Positions 10,501-20,649 of a stretch of 64,000 nucleotides of DNA are shown one piece after another. Source of the DNA: Beaufortia kweichowensis. Lineage: Eukaryota; Chordata; Actinopteri; Cypriniformes; Gastromyzontidae. Position 1 is the stretch's first letter. Every line of letters begins with the position of its first letter. The stretch lies in the NCBI GenBank assembly GCA_019155185.1, contig CM032801.1:17794351-17858350 (forward strand). Direction: 5' to 3'. The position numbers and the translations under genes are program-made. A model generated the notes under the pieces. That model worked only from the letters and a program-made list of their open reading frames with translations, did not search any database and was not told where the DNA came from.

Positions 10501-11369
10501 ATTTAGCCTCTAAATATCATGTTTGGCAGTGAGGGGGGGGTCAAGGTGGGAGACTTTGGTCTCGTGACTGCAGCGGAAAATGACAACGATGAGCAGCAAC
10601 AGAGAACCAGAGGACCAGGAACCCGTTCTTACATGAGCCCAGAACAGGTGACGGAATGGGATTCATTTTCTGTGTGAGATCTAACTGCTGTTTGTGTACG
10701 TTTCTGACGTTTCTGCTCTTCTGAACTGATATTCAGGGGACTTCGTTGTATGACAGAAAGGTGGATATATTTGCTCTGGGTCTCATATACTTTGAACTCC
10801 TCTGGAATTTTGGGACTGTGTACGAGAAGAGCAAGGTTTGATTAAGTCTTGTTTATCCTGTAGATCAGGATGTTTTAGATCTCTCCCTATATGAAACACC
10901 TGATTCAGCTCATCAGCGGTCTCATAGAACGTAGTAGACGTCTCCCTAATTAACACACTAACAAGCTGATGAGCTGAATCAGGTGTTTTGACATGATGTG
11001 GTTTTTGACATTGATAACATTTCTTTTTTTATGACTTTCAGATTTGGGGAAGTATAAGAAGTAGGATTTTTCCACCAGAGTTCTCAGACAGATTTGACTT
11101 TGAGGTGAGTGAAGTCTTTTTCAATGAGAATCATTTACATTTATCCATTTAGCCAAAGTGACTTAATAAAGAGAGACAGCATTAACATTCTGTCAATGAG
11201 AATCAAGAATTTCAGGATTGTTAGCATTGTGTCACATGTGATGTCTCTCTTCTCACTGTCTCATATGAAACAGCACAAGCTCATACACAAAATGCTGGAT
11301 GACGCTGAACACAGACCAGACGCCTCAGAGCTGATCTCAGACCTGCAACATGGTTCCACTATTAGCTGA
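4542..11369 (+). CDS. eif2ak2: Interferon-induced dsRNA-activated eIF2alpha kinase (PKR), three dsRBDs
   Basis: Nineteen coding exons: 4542-4642, 4950-5103 (3' end uncertain), 5946-6082, 6360-6495, 6570-6622, 6706-6852, 6930-7038, 7110-7150, 7223-7337, 7457-7488, 7592-7643, 7874-7950, 8084-8203, 8349-8468, 10205-10409, 10507-10647, 10737-10835, 11042-11104, 11274-11369. All phases agree and give about 665 aa. Three dsRNA-binding domains lie near residues 4-72, 98-165 and 205-275, each ending in the basic KKEAK-type helix. The kinase domain has loop GKGGFG (397-402), Lys419 in AVKIV, HRDLK (Asp531), DFG (549-551) and TRGPGTRSYMSPEQ, whose Thr567 and Thr572 align with human Thr446 and Thr451. 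Role: cytosolic dsRNA binding, dimerisation, autophosphorylation and phosphorylation of eIF2alpha to stop translation. It has no Z-alpha domain, so it is PKR and not fish PKZ. Intron 7 uses a GC donor (7039-7040). Minisatellites sit in exon 2/intron 2 and in intron 14. Confidence 0.95.
4738..4872 (+). repeat. Dispersed fish repeat ending in GGGAAACCG
   Basis: This part of PKR intron 1 shares the sequence GTAAGACATGTTTGTAA...ACTACTTAAATG...TAGTCCTGG...GGGAAACCG with 29655-29865, and more loosely with 45425-45625. Three copies in one window indicate an interspersed family. No coding capacity is seen. Confidence 0.55.
5058..5640 (+). repeat. 33-bp minisatellite over PKR exon 2 and intron 2
   Basis: About sixteen units of a 33-bp sequence (core ACACCTGTAAGAGTTACAAC followed by ATCAACACACAAC), with a few irregular units near 5230-5345 and after 5530. 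Read in the PKR frame the first units encode the 11-residue repeat TPERVTTSTHN. About ten units carry CTGTAAGAG and five carry CTGAAAGAG. The first GTAAGAG follows 5103 and suits a phase-0 donor joining to exon 3 at 5946. The frame stays open through the array until a stop at 5359-5361. Confidence 0.92.
5748..5800 (-). repeat. Degenerate L2-type LINE/SINE 3' tail
   Basis: The reverse complement resembles the fish tail sequence GTCGCTTTGGATAAAAGCGT followed by CTGCTAAATG, with several differences. It lies in PKR intron 2 just after the minisatellite. Confidence 0.4.
8844..9930 (+). repeat. 1.1-kb pyrimidine minisatellite (CATCTCTCTY) in PKR intron 14
   Basis: About 100 units of a roughly 10-bp sequence, CATCTCTCTC alternating with CATCTCTCTT, with frequent length slips. 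It contains almost no G on the plus strand, so it is a strand-biased polypyrimidine/polypurine tract. It gives spurious long open frames rich in Ser, Leu, His and Ile. It separates kinase exons 14 and 15, which correspond to the start of the eIF2alpha-kinase insert region. Confidence 0.95.
10072..10112 (+). repeat. L2-type LINE/SINE 3' tail fragment
   Basis: GGTCGCTTTGGTTAAAAGC, then CTAAATG and AAATGTAAATG, match the ubiquitous fish L2/SINE tail. It sits just downstream of the pyrimidine minisatellite in PKR intron 14. Confidence 0.6.
10894..10988. repeat. Perfect 23-bp inverted repeat in PKR intron 17
   Basis: The left arm 10894-10916 begins AAACACCTGATTCAGC and the right arm 10966-10988 is its exact reverse complement, with a 49-bp spacer. 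Transcribed, it would form a 23-bp hairpin. The arms resemble a short dispersed fish hairpin element. Confidence 0.85.
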
Positions 11370-11589
11370 CTGATCATCACAAACATTTGATCTGCATGTG
11401 AGGGCGTTTGTAATTCATCATATGAGAGGCAACCTGACGCCGGGGATTGTGGCAATTGACAGCTCAGAGAAATCTTCAACTTTATGCAAATGAGAGTGCT
11501 TTAAAAAATCACAGCGAGCTCAGTCATGTCTGTGACATGTCATGTGTTAAAGTACACATTTCTCAATATAATTTAGATTTAAAATGCAT

Positions 11590-11710
11590 GCCGCACACTG
11601 TAGATGCTTTTCCACTGCATGGTAGGGTACGGCTCACTTTTGCGTACCCTACCTAGTACCTGTTACTTTATTGGTTCCAAGCGTAGCGTATAAGCCTGAG
11701 GTCTCTGCAG
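11590..11710 (+). mobile_element. Probable non-autonomous hAT-like fragment
   Basis: GCTTTTCCACTGCATGGTA, followed by GGGTACGGCTC, GCGTACCCTACC and TAGTACCTGTTAC, resembles the conserved start of fish hAT-type MITEs, which share a TTTCCACTGCATGGTAC-like motif. I could not delimit both ends or a target-site duplication. Confidence 0.4.
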
Positions 11711-12498
11711 AACAAAAAGGGGCGTTCCTCAATTTTGGAGCATTTTAAAACTGGGATGGGCTTTTTTAATCTCTTTACCTGATTTGCCAAAATCAAGTGG
11801 GTGTTCTTCATTTTGTGAGGCTGAATCTGAGTCTGAATCATTTATTTTGGGAGTACTCTTTTACTCTTTTTGGAGTAATGTTAGATGCCTTAATGGTCCA
11901 AAATATATTCTGTGATTTTTTTTTTTTTTTTTTTCTTCCCCTTATATTACAGACACATTCTGTGTGTTACATTGCGTGTGTATATTTAACATGATACAAA
12001 CATGTCTCTATAAGATTACAATGACATGGAAATAGACACGGACCTTGTCAAAGAATTTGTATTGCGTAACAGTAACATGCATACATATACATAATATATA
12101 GAGGATGATACTGTATTCCAAACATCCAAACACAATGGAACAAATAAGAAAAAAAAGAAATGGGGGATGTGGGGTTTTTCTGTACAATCGTTGTGCTTTT
12201 TTATTCCTCAAATCTTTAAATCTCAAAATCAAGACGTTAGGTTTATTATTTGCACAATTTTGTTTGTGTAAATGAAATATTTCTAAATAAGCAATGGGTT
12301 ATTTTTCACGTTTCTTCCAAACTGTGTGTCGTCATCAAGACTTTCGCAGCCGATTGTGCAGCAAACCTCTCAAGGGAGGCGGAACCTGCCATTTTGTTCA
12401 GCCAATCAGTAATGTCCTTACAGTGGCAGTAACCAATCATGTATTAGTTATTAAATGAGCTTTTATATTTTCCTGCTTGTCATTCTGTTTATTCTTCT

Positions 12499-12556
12499 GT
12501 AAAGCTGCTTTGAAACATGTGTGTGACGTGTGTGTGTTCAAGCGCTATACAAATAA
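12499..12556 (+). repeat. Dispersed fish repeat (CTGTAAAGCTGCTTTGAAAC type)
   Basis: Starts CTGTAAAGCTGCTTTGAAAC and ends AGCGCTATACAAATAAAC, a common fish interspersed sequence. A second copy is at 35372-35430, and a fragment of its end (AAAGCGCTATATAAAT) is near 47454. Confidence 0.6.
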
Positions 12557-12851
12557 ACTTCATCATGTGCAACAGACAGTCTAGTGAAAGCAGCTTGTGG
12601 ATAACTTCATCTTGCGGTGTTGACAGCGATTGTTGTACAGGTAAATTAATCAATGAATTATTGTGGGAAATGATTGTACATTAGATTTGTTTCTACCTGT
12701 TGAGTTAAAGTGCGTTTGACTCACATGCGCAACGCTAACCCTGTATTTCCTGTATTTCCTGTATTTCCAGGCCTTACGTGATTTACTTTCATTTTAATTT
12801 ATACATTTGGTTCAGTTGAGAAGCACTTTCCTTGTTCTGTTAGCTATTAGT

Positions 12852-13626
12852 ATGGCAGGTAAGAATTGATAACATAACTGTAAATGTGGACTGTATCGTA
12901 TGATTGTGTTGTCTGTCCCCTTTTGGTGTGTCCTTAATAAAGATGATGATGATAAATTTGTTACCTTTACTGTATATGTAAATTCACTTATGATATCATT
13001 GTGATTACGTTATTTTCTTCAATACAATCCTTGTGCAGGTGTTTATGAAGTAGATGACATCTACAAACCCGGAGTCTTTTTAAGACTACGCCCCCACTCT
13101 CCTCCACAATTGCCAGATGTGGTTCTTCAGGAAATCCTCAATATGTTCCTTAAGGAGGTTGATAATTTATTTTTGAAGTTGTCTCTGATTTGATCAGATG
13201 TTTGATGGGAACAGACACATTTTAAAGGATTGACAGTAGGTGTGGATGTTTTTTGATATTGGTTAAACATGACAAAGGAGAAATTATTGGGTATGGCAGG
13301 ATATCTGAATATTTCTCTCTAATCATATTGCTGTTTATGGTTCTCGATTTCACTATACATTTGGAACAGAATGGAAAACCAAGTCTGGACATCTGTAGAC
13401 ACTGCAGACATACAAAAACTGCTTACCCGGTGTGGGAACTATTCATAAAACATAATTACTCTTTCCTTATTTACTTAATGACAAAATGCAAAGAATAATC
13501 ATTGACACGCATGTGCATTGTTAATAATTTGATTCCGTTTTGGTAAAAAATCGAATCCTTTAGGTAATCTTGGAAGAGGAAAATGGGGAGATGCAAGCCT
13601 TTTTTTACCCCATCCAGGGTTTTTGA
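12852..13626 (+). CDS. Unrecognised small protein, 4 exons, about 82 aa
   Basis: Exons 12852-12858, 13039-13157, 13370-13429 and 13564-13626 join with consistent phases (1, 0, 0) into one open frame from an ATG in a fair context (AGTATGG) to TGA. The protein begins MAGVYEVDDIYKPGVF and has a Pro-rich segment RLRPHSPPQLPD. A short helix-like part (VVLQEILNMFLKE) and a CRHCRH motif follow, then an acidic stretch LEEENGE and the end FYPIQGF. There is no signal peptide, membrane span or family I can name. Donor 1 (GTAAGA) is strong, donors 2 and 3 (GTTGAT, GTGTGG) are weak, and all acceptors are AG. It lies between PKR and lbh on the same strand. It could be a real lineage-specific gene, one end of a longer gene, or chance. 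Support is the phase agreement across three introns, with no homology. Confidence 0.45.
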
Positions 13627-14339
13627 GTCATGCTGGAGAAGTAATTAATTCACAGTTGGACTTTAATTTGAATAAAACAACTTATAAAAGCGACTACATT
13701 TGACTTGAAATGCTTGTCACAGCAAAAAATGATTTTTAAATATAGGTCATTGATAAGAATATGTTGTTCTGGTTTCATTTAGAAAGATCTTGCATTACAT
13801 ATATATATATATATATATATGATGTTTATTCTGATAAATATCAATACAAATAAACGTGTCTACTATGAACAGATTGTAATAAAGGTTGATAAGCATAATA
13901 TAACGATTAACAATAACAAAAGTTTTGATTATTTTTAGCTTATTTGATTATTTTATAGTTCAGGTACATGCTACATGTTCCAAGATTTATGTTTCTATGA
14001 CATCTTAAAACTTTAAAAGTTGATCATTTATTGACCATTACATCAAAATGAAATATGAGTTTATTGTGCATTGTAAATTACTGCTTATATACAATAACGA
14101 AAGAATGTTATCTGTATATCAACATGTACTAAACGTTCATTTAATTGGAGATTAAATTCATATTGATGCATTAATAAAGCCCAGCGGGACAGACATTTGA
14201 ATACTCTGTGGTTTTCTCGCGGTACTTTGACGTCATACGCGATACGTTTTGCGCAGCGGCGCATGGACACGCCTACTGTCGTTCATAAAATTCCTTCGCG
14301 CTGACTGTGGGCGTGTCAGTCGCAGCTGGTCACGCCTCC
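13627..14339. other. Intergenic, no gene seen
   Basis: AT-rich sequence with a (TA)n run at about 13799-13820. Nothing coding was recognised. CpG content rises towards 14220-14340, just before the inferred lbh first exon. Confidence 0.5.
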
Positions 14340-14483
14340 TCTTATATGAGTCTCAGCAGGTGGAATGCGTGACATCTTTAGAAGCACAAGGCGATTCATA
14401 GTTTCATTTATGCTGTAGACACAGTGAAAAGCAAGTGGAGCGCGTGGATTACTTTCACGTCTTTTATTCCCACAGTTAACCTG
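14340..14483 (+). promoter_or_regulatory. Inferred lbh core promoter and non-coding first exon
   Basis: A TATA-like element (CTTATATGAG near 14341) follows a CpG-richer stretch. About 140 bp downstream is a good splice donor, AACCTG|GTAAGA (exon end 14483). No ATG-led frame continuing into the lbh coding exon is present, so this would be a 5' UTR exon spliced to the exon beginning near 16891. No transcript evidence is available here. Confidence 0.4.
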
Positions 14484-15845
14484 GTAAGATATCACCAGAA
14501 CACGTGCTTACACGAATATCAATCATTTATTCTTTCTGCGTTTATTATAACATTAAGCTTTATTGTAGTATCTGATGTTCATGTTCGATGAGTGAATGAG
14601 AGTCTTTATTCTCAATAACATCAGATGTGTGTGTTTTTATTTGTCTGTTCATATATAATCTGTGTGGCATTCATTTAACTTTATACGTATTTGATGGAGC
14701 TACAAACATTTTCATTCAGAAAAAGATAAGAAGCTTCTCCATCTGAAATATGTATTTCCTGTTTCTATACATGTTGTTGCTCTAGTGTTTTATGGCTTTA
14801 ACTCTTATTTGAAAAGAAACCAGTGACGTCACATTTGCCTGCTTTATGTGTGACTACAGTGGATTGTAAAATAATCAGTGGGAAAAGCTCGTAATAAGTC
14901 TTTCATTCCCCACAACAGTCTTATGACGTTATTGTCATTTGTTGCTTTTGGAGATGTTTTGATCGCACTCATTGTTGGCAACAGTAAAAGAATATTTGAC
15001 TTGCAGTTGGCAGGACTTGTGAATGGTCAGTGCTCCGGATCATACCTGTTAATACATGAAGAATAGATTTTCTGAAGATCTAGAGCTGAATTTCTTTTCA
15101 GTGAATTTGGCATTTACACTCCTGACATGTTTTATGTTTGTATCCAACTAAAATAAATGAATAATAATAGTAGATTTGGTTTATATTTCAATGGAAACCT
15201 GTTATGTAACCCATATGTTTACATTGATTTGACATTGTGGCGTTATGGTGTTTTCTTTGTAAGCACTTAACATTGTTTTGTAACTTTGCATTTTCCAATT
15301 TGAGTTTGTAGGGGTTGAATTGTAAAACCTTCAGTTCGTCTCCTTTGTGATCTTTATGTTGTATTGGGCCGATGTTCTCAGCAGGATGTTTACACGTTCC
15401 TCAAGCTAAAATATTACTGGCAACACTTGAATGTTTATGGTCTGTACAGGTCTGAGCTGCTTGTGCCGCTTCAGTCTTTCTCTCTCTCTCTCTCTCTCTA
15501 CACACGTGTGTGACGTGTCTGCATATCTACTTCTTTATGTCTTAGCAAGCACTTTCTTCCATTCTTTACCGATCTCAGTTTGACTAGCTTCATCTTTGAT
15601 TTTCATGTCAATGTTCACATAATTCAGCATGTAAATCTCTCTCTGGATACTGGATGCCATCTTTGATGTGGATTATAGAACCAGATTCTTGCCAGCGTTA
15701 CTTTATCATAGACTGTAGACATAGATTTGCCCCATTAGTAATTGCAGTGTTCAAGTCACAAAATCAATTCTCACTGGACAAAGTGTGGAAAATCAAATGT
15801 TTGTTTTACTTTTTTTTTTTCACTGTTTAAACAATTGTACAATGT

Positions 15846-16040
15846 AGGGCAGTTGTAGTCTAGTGGACTTGCAACCAGAAAGTTGCTGGTTCGATTCCCA
15901 GTACCAGCAGGAAACAACAGAGGTGCCCTTGAGCAAGACACCTCACCCCTAATCGCTCCCAGTGTGCCACTGGTAAAGACTTGTAAGTCGCTTTGGATAA
16001 AAGCGTCGGCTAAATGAATAAATGTAAATAAATGTAAACA
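15846..16040 (+). mobile_element. tRNA-derived SINE (V-SINE-like) with L2-type tail
   Basis: The 5' part is tRNA-like, with an A-box-like TAGTCTAGTGG and a B box GGTTCGATTCC about 35 bp apart. A central segment, GTGCCCTTGAGCAAGACACC, resembles the V-SINE core. The 3' part AGTCGCTTTGGATAAAAGCG is the L2-type tail, ending in AAATGTAAAT repeats. It lies in lbh intron 1 in the sense orientation and looks fairly intact. Confidence 0.8.
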
Positions 16041-16082
16041 ATTGAGCTTAGAGTTGGTAGAGCATTACCAGTGTTTGATGCT

Positions 16083-16345
16083 AGTGAACACACACACACA
16101 CACACACACACACTGATGAAAGAAATGTATAGACTGAATGCAGTTTATGTTGCCTGTGTTTTATACCCACTGCACATAGAGAAAAAGTTTAGAAGGAAAA
16201 GCTGTATCCAAAATATTCTTAAGTTGTGTGTGTGTGTGTGGGGCTGGTAATCCTTATTTTGTAAGGACCCAATAGTGTCCCCACAAAGATAGGGAAACCA
16301 GTAGTTTTTGACCTTGTGGGGACATTTGTTTGGTCCACATGAGAA
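16083..16345 (+). repeat. (CA)n and dispersed 'TGTGGGGACATTT' fish repeat
   Basis: A (CA)n tract (16088-16113) is followed by a (TG)n tract and a module containing AGTGTCCCCACAAAG and GACCTTGTGGGGACATTTG. Related modules lie at 19905-20105, 46240-46440 and 55800-56075, often beside CA/TG tracts, so this is an interspersed family. Confidence 0.6.
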
Positions 16346-16914
16346 AACAAGTTTATATATAAAACAAAATCTCTTAGGATCTTAGATTTGGATTTGATTG
16401 GTTCAGTAGATGTTTGTAGGAACACAACAGGGCGATTCATCTGCTCAACAACTGAAATGAAGCGAGCAGAGAATGTCTTCTGAAACTGAAGCCAGTGGAA
16501 AGTTTCATAGCTCATGTCAGTATATGTGCACATACTGCTTCATATGCTTGCCCACAACTCGCTTTCAGTATGACTCACTTTCAGTTTGTGACCCACACAC
16601 ACAAGAGCATATTACAGTAATCGAAATGGTTACAGGACTGTCAAAGTAAAGACGTGTTAAATGATGTCTAGAGGTTTGATATTGGATTTGGGGATTGTCC
16701 TCTGATGGATAAACCTGATGATGTTTTTAGCATGTAAGTTGTTATATGTAACTGGGCTTCATTTATTTTGAGCATCAGAACTGCTCTGTCCAGCTGTAAC
16801 ATCTCAAACTCTTTTTCACTTTAACAGAGACACAGATCATGATTTGTCAAACAAATCAGTGTCATCTCTCTTTTCTGTGCCCTTTGCAGCCAGGTGTTTG
16901 TAGCGCCCTGTGAC

Positions 16915-17472
16915 ATGACTGATGTTATAATCGGCACCACATCAATGGAAGACATGAGACTTAGTCCTGGAAAAGACCACCTGACCTTTCAGGTAACATC
17001 TAATCATCTTGTCCTCGCAGTAATGTTATATTTAAACTGCTTGTACTGTTTTTTTTATTTATTTAGAGAAAACTAGCTCCTTAGATAAATGTAGTAAATA
17101 TAGTACACGTTCTATGACACAATCTCTGTTTGTAGTGATATTATTTGAAGTTAAACAATCCGAGCTGAAACCATTTAATTTCTTTCCAATTCTTAAACCG
17201 TAAATCCAGGTTGAATAAATTGAGTAGTGTGTTCTTATCTCATTAACTGTACATCTGGCATCGGTTCGGTCTTTTTAGGAGGGTTATTTAAAATGCTGAA
17301 ATGTTTTTGTTCCCTATAATATTATTAAAAGTTTGAGGGCAATAAATCAGTCTGTCTATATTTCTTATTAAAGAATGAGATTCATGGTCTGATGTTATGT
17401 AGATGTAATATGGTCCGGGCTCATGAAGGGACTTGCTCCCTTTTTATGTGATTTCTTGCTCATCAGTCTCAC

Positions 17473-17516
<44 letters not shown>

Positions 17517-18012
17517 CGCGCACGCGCGCGCACACACACACACACGCGCGAACAACACACACACACACGCACACGCACACACACACACACGCACGCACAC
17601 ACACACACACACACACGCACACACACACACACACAGATGGGCCTGTTGCCCAGATCATGCTATTGGAAATAGGACTTTTGGACATGCACAAGTCACAAGA
17701 AAAACAGGCAAATGTAAGAAGCTAATTCCAGATATTGCTGTTGGTACAGCGTCATACTACAGGAACACTTTAAAAGATCATTTACGACGTGTTTTGTTTT
17801 TCTGCTCTCAGATTTTTCCAGACCCCGCTGACTTTGAACACTGCTGTAAATTGAAAGATCGGCTGCCGTCCATCGTAGTAGAAGCGACAGAGGGAGAGGT
17901 GGAAAGCGGAGAGCTCCGCTGGCCCCCAGAAGAGTTTCTTGTGAGCGAAGAAGACGATGAGGAACACGATGGAAAAGTTCAAAATGGACAAATGCAGGAC
18001 TCTCAGTGTTAG
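16915..18012 (+). CDS. lbh: LBH (limb bud and heart) transcriptional regulator
   Basis: Two coding exons, 16915-16992 and 17812-18012, give 92 aa. The exon 1 acceptor is near 16890. The protein starts MTDVIIGTTSMEDMRLSPGKD. The C-terminal exon has the LBH hallmark block IFPDPADFEHCCKLKDRLPS, then VVEATEGEVESGELRWPPEE and an acidic tail EEDDEEH. LBH is a small, largely disordered nuclear protein that modulates transcription downstream of Wnt in limb, heart and neural crest. Human LBH has a longer N-terminus, and no matching upstream coding sequence is seen here, so the ATG at 16915 was chosen. The next gene, lclat1, is also the human neighbour of LBH. A CA/CG microsatellite lies in the coding intron. 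Confidence 0.95.
17476..17636. repeat. (CA)n with CG interruptions in lbh intron
   Basis: About 160 bp of alternating purine-pyrimidine sequence, mainly CA with CG steps such as GCGCACGCGCGCGCAC. Such tracts can adopt left-handed Z-DNA. It is about 175 bp upstream of the main lbh coding exon. Confidence 0.95.
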
Positions 18013-20397
18013 AGAGTCTCTTACACAAACGCATACAAACATATGCGCACTACTTTGCATGTCCACAAATGGGTGAGATTAAATCACAAACACTCTTAAG
18101 ATGGCCAACTGACGTAAAAATCTAATTTAAAAGCCTAACAGACGCTGGTCTGTGGTGACTTTTCATGCCCCACAACACACCCCAGGACTCGTCTGTACTG
18201 GAATATCCACACAATATTACACAGCGCTTCAGTGCAGAAGACCTTTTACCCAAACCACTGTGTGTGTGTGTTGCATCATGACGAGTTGTGTTTTTTTTGC
18301 TAACTGTTTCAAATGATTTGTAGATAATTAAGTAATTGTTGTTGGCATGTACAGAAGCTTAAGATGTTGATCAGCCAGCACAGAAAAGCCATTTGAAGAC
18401 GGACTTTTTAAGGGATGGCAAGTCAAAGGTCTTATATATGAAAACAAAAACATTGTTTGTTTTTAGTGGATCTTTGTCTCTTGTATCTTTACAGTCTGTA
18501 AATATGAAGAAAAACTTCACTAGTATTGTTTTTCTGGTAATAATGCAAGATCGATAGTAAAACCGAACTGTGTCTTCACACGCCAGCAAGTCTATTTGTG
18601 AATAACGTGTGTTCATACATGCTTTTTTAATATCTGTGTATAAGTGTTTAATGACTGTGTTGGGTCTGTCACAGTATTTTGTATGTCCTCCTTCATCTGT
18701 TTAACACTCAGGGATGAAAGGAAACCTTATATTTAGTTTGTTATTATTTTGTATGCACATCGCTTTGTCTCTGTGACTAACAGAGGGAGTAAATAAACGG
18801 GGGGTTTCTATAAACACCAGAAGGAAACCGAACTGTGTGCATGTGTGCATAAAGATGCAGTTGTTAACCAATGACCCGGAGTGACAATTAAAAAATAATG
18901 TGCACCCCATGAGCATTTTATCAGACATGTCCCGTTGAAAAATGGGAAATGTGTCTTAGTTCTTCCATTGTTGTTTATAAACAGATTTAATTCACAGTGC
19001 AAAAGCTTTTGAATGGCACATGTGTTTTGTATGTTTCTGCATGTATTTGCTTTCAGCATGCATGCATACAGACTGTACCATTCTAACCGCATATTGCCTT
19101 CCTGTCTCCCTAGACGACCTTGAATTTAGCAAACTTCCTCTGAACACGAAATAAATGTGTGACAGGAGCTGCTGTTGAGACGTTAGTGTTTCTCTAGCTG
19201 TAACGACCATTTTAAACTTTCAACACATCTGACAGTTATTACCCTGTACATCAACTTTTTGCAGATTTTTTTATGTTTAATCATAATACATGCTGCAGGA
19301 AAGTGAATCTGTATATGCATTTTTTTAAATGAATGTTAAACCACTTTCTTTTTTTGCAATGCAACTGTAGTATAAAACAAATGTAAATCAGTTCTGTGGA
19401 AGGGCAAGCTGAAGCTCTTTCTGATGATGAAATTTTGCCCGCTCCACAGATCCTGATGCACTTCCTGTAGTTATTAATACAGTGGACCGAATTTGCAGCT
19501 GAAAGGTCAGAAGAGTCAACAGTTTACAAACTATGTTTGCCATTTCAGAGCTTTATGTATATTTAATGTCAAAATATTATTAAAAAATGTTTTAGCTACA
19601 AAACATCCGTTTAAAGGTTCAGATTTTCTTTTTATTGTAATTTGTTTGACAATGTGGAAGATAAAGTGATAGAGGTTTGATGTGCCAGCTGTGAGAAATG
19701 TAGTAAAAGCAATGGAAGTGTGTGTTCCTGTACTCTTGTTGTATTGAAGGGGTGTGTGTGTAATGTTCAGATTGTGTTGACAGATGAGCTTCAGAGCTCA
19801 GCAAATTGTTTCCACTGGAAAGAATTTAAAGAATGAGACGGAACAGCTATCAATGACCCAGACGACACTAAAACACACACACATACATTTGTTCCCTGCA
19901 GTTCTCACACACACACCTGCTTTATTATCTATGTGGAGACATTCCATAGTCTTAAGGGTTTTTATACTGTACAAACTCTTTTTCCTCTTTTTTGTCTGTT
20001 ATACAAACTGTCTGTCAAATCACACAAAAAATATTCTGCATTTTTACATTTTCAAAAATATTATTCTGTATAATCCATAAGCTTGTTTACCTGTGAGGAC
20101 CTTAATTTAGCTCCCTACAGTGACACGAGTCTTTGTGCATTTAGGTGTAAGTCGCCACCAGGATATAAAAATATGTATAGCTCTAATCTTTCCATTCCCT
20201 TCACCTTTTTCTCTCTCATTGCAGCTCAGTGCATGTTTTTGAAAAAGATAACATAAAGAAAAAATAAAATACATTAGCTGTCTCATACAGTGGATGACAT
20301 ACACACACACACACACACACACACGCAAAGATTTCTGTAACCTTAAGTTATAAATGATGAAATGATTGTGGTTCCTCTGACGGTGGTCAGACACACA

Positions 20398-20437
<40 letters not shown>

Positions 20438-20590
20438 ATTTACTAGATTTGTCTCTCTACCAACTGATTATTTTCAGAGCTTTATGTAACTACCACAATG
20501 ACAGTGTCACTATTCCACAATACACAAGAATAGCGTGCGTGTGTGTACTGTACACATGGATGTCTTACTGTATGTGTGTGTACACATGGA
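18013..20590 (+). other. lbh 3' UTR and downstream sequence
   Basis: No coding signal. LBH has a long 3' UTR in other vertebrates, and several AATAAA-type signals (for example AATAAA near 18792 and 19150) could end it. I cannot place the end. Two (CA)n tracts (20300-20324 and 20393-20434) lie on the right side, before the minisatellite. Confidence 0.4.
19905..20105 (-). repeat. Dispersed 'TGTGGGGAC' family, second copy
   Basis: ACTGTACAAACTC, CTGCATTTTTACATTTTC and ATAAGCTTGTTTACCTGTGAGGACC match the module at 46240-46440 in the same orientation and the reverse of that at 55800-56075. It follows a short ACACACAC tract. Confidence 0.5.
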
Positions 20591-20649
20591 TTCTATCTCC
20601 CAGATGCGTGTGAGTGCTGCAGTCAGAGCTGTGTCTCAGAAAAGGAGAG

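Larger units (their letters stand above)
11370..12851. other. PKR 3' flank and intergenic sequence with repeats
   Basis: This stretch holds the PKR 3' UTR (its end is not located with confidence), a hAT-like repeat near 11590-11710, a T-tract at 11919-11934 and a dispersed repeat at 12499-12556. No coding exon was recognised. A weak ISRE-like sequence in reverse orientation (AAAATGAAAGT, around 12786-12796) lies about 60 bp before the next start codon. Confidence 0.45.

Noticed and set aside
1324..11369. PKZ (Z-alpha-domain kinase) next to PKR
   Set aside because: No Z-alpha-encoding exon was seen upstream or downstream of PKR in this window; the only kinase present has three dsRBDs.
15846..15910. 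tRNA gene
   Set aside because: A and B boxes are present but the segment continues into a SINE core and L2 tail, and I could not fold a full cloverleaf. It is a SINE head.
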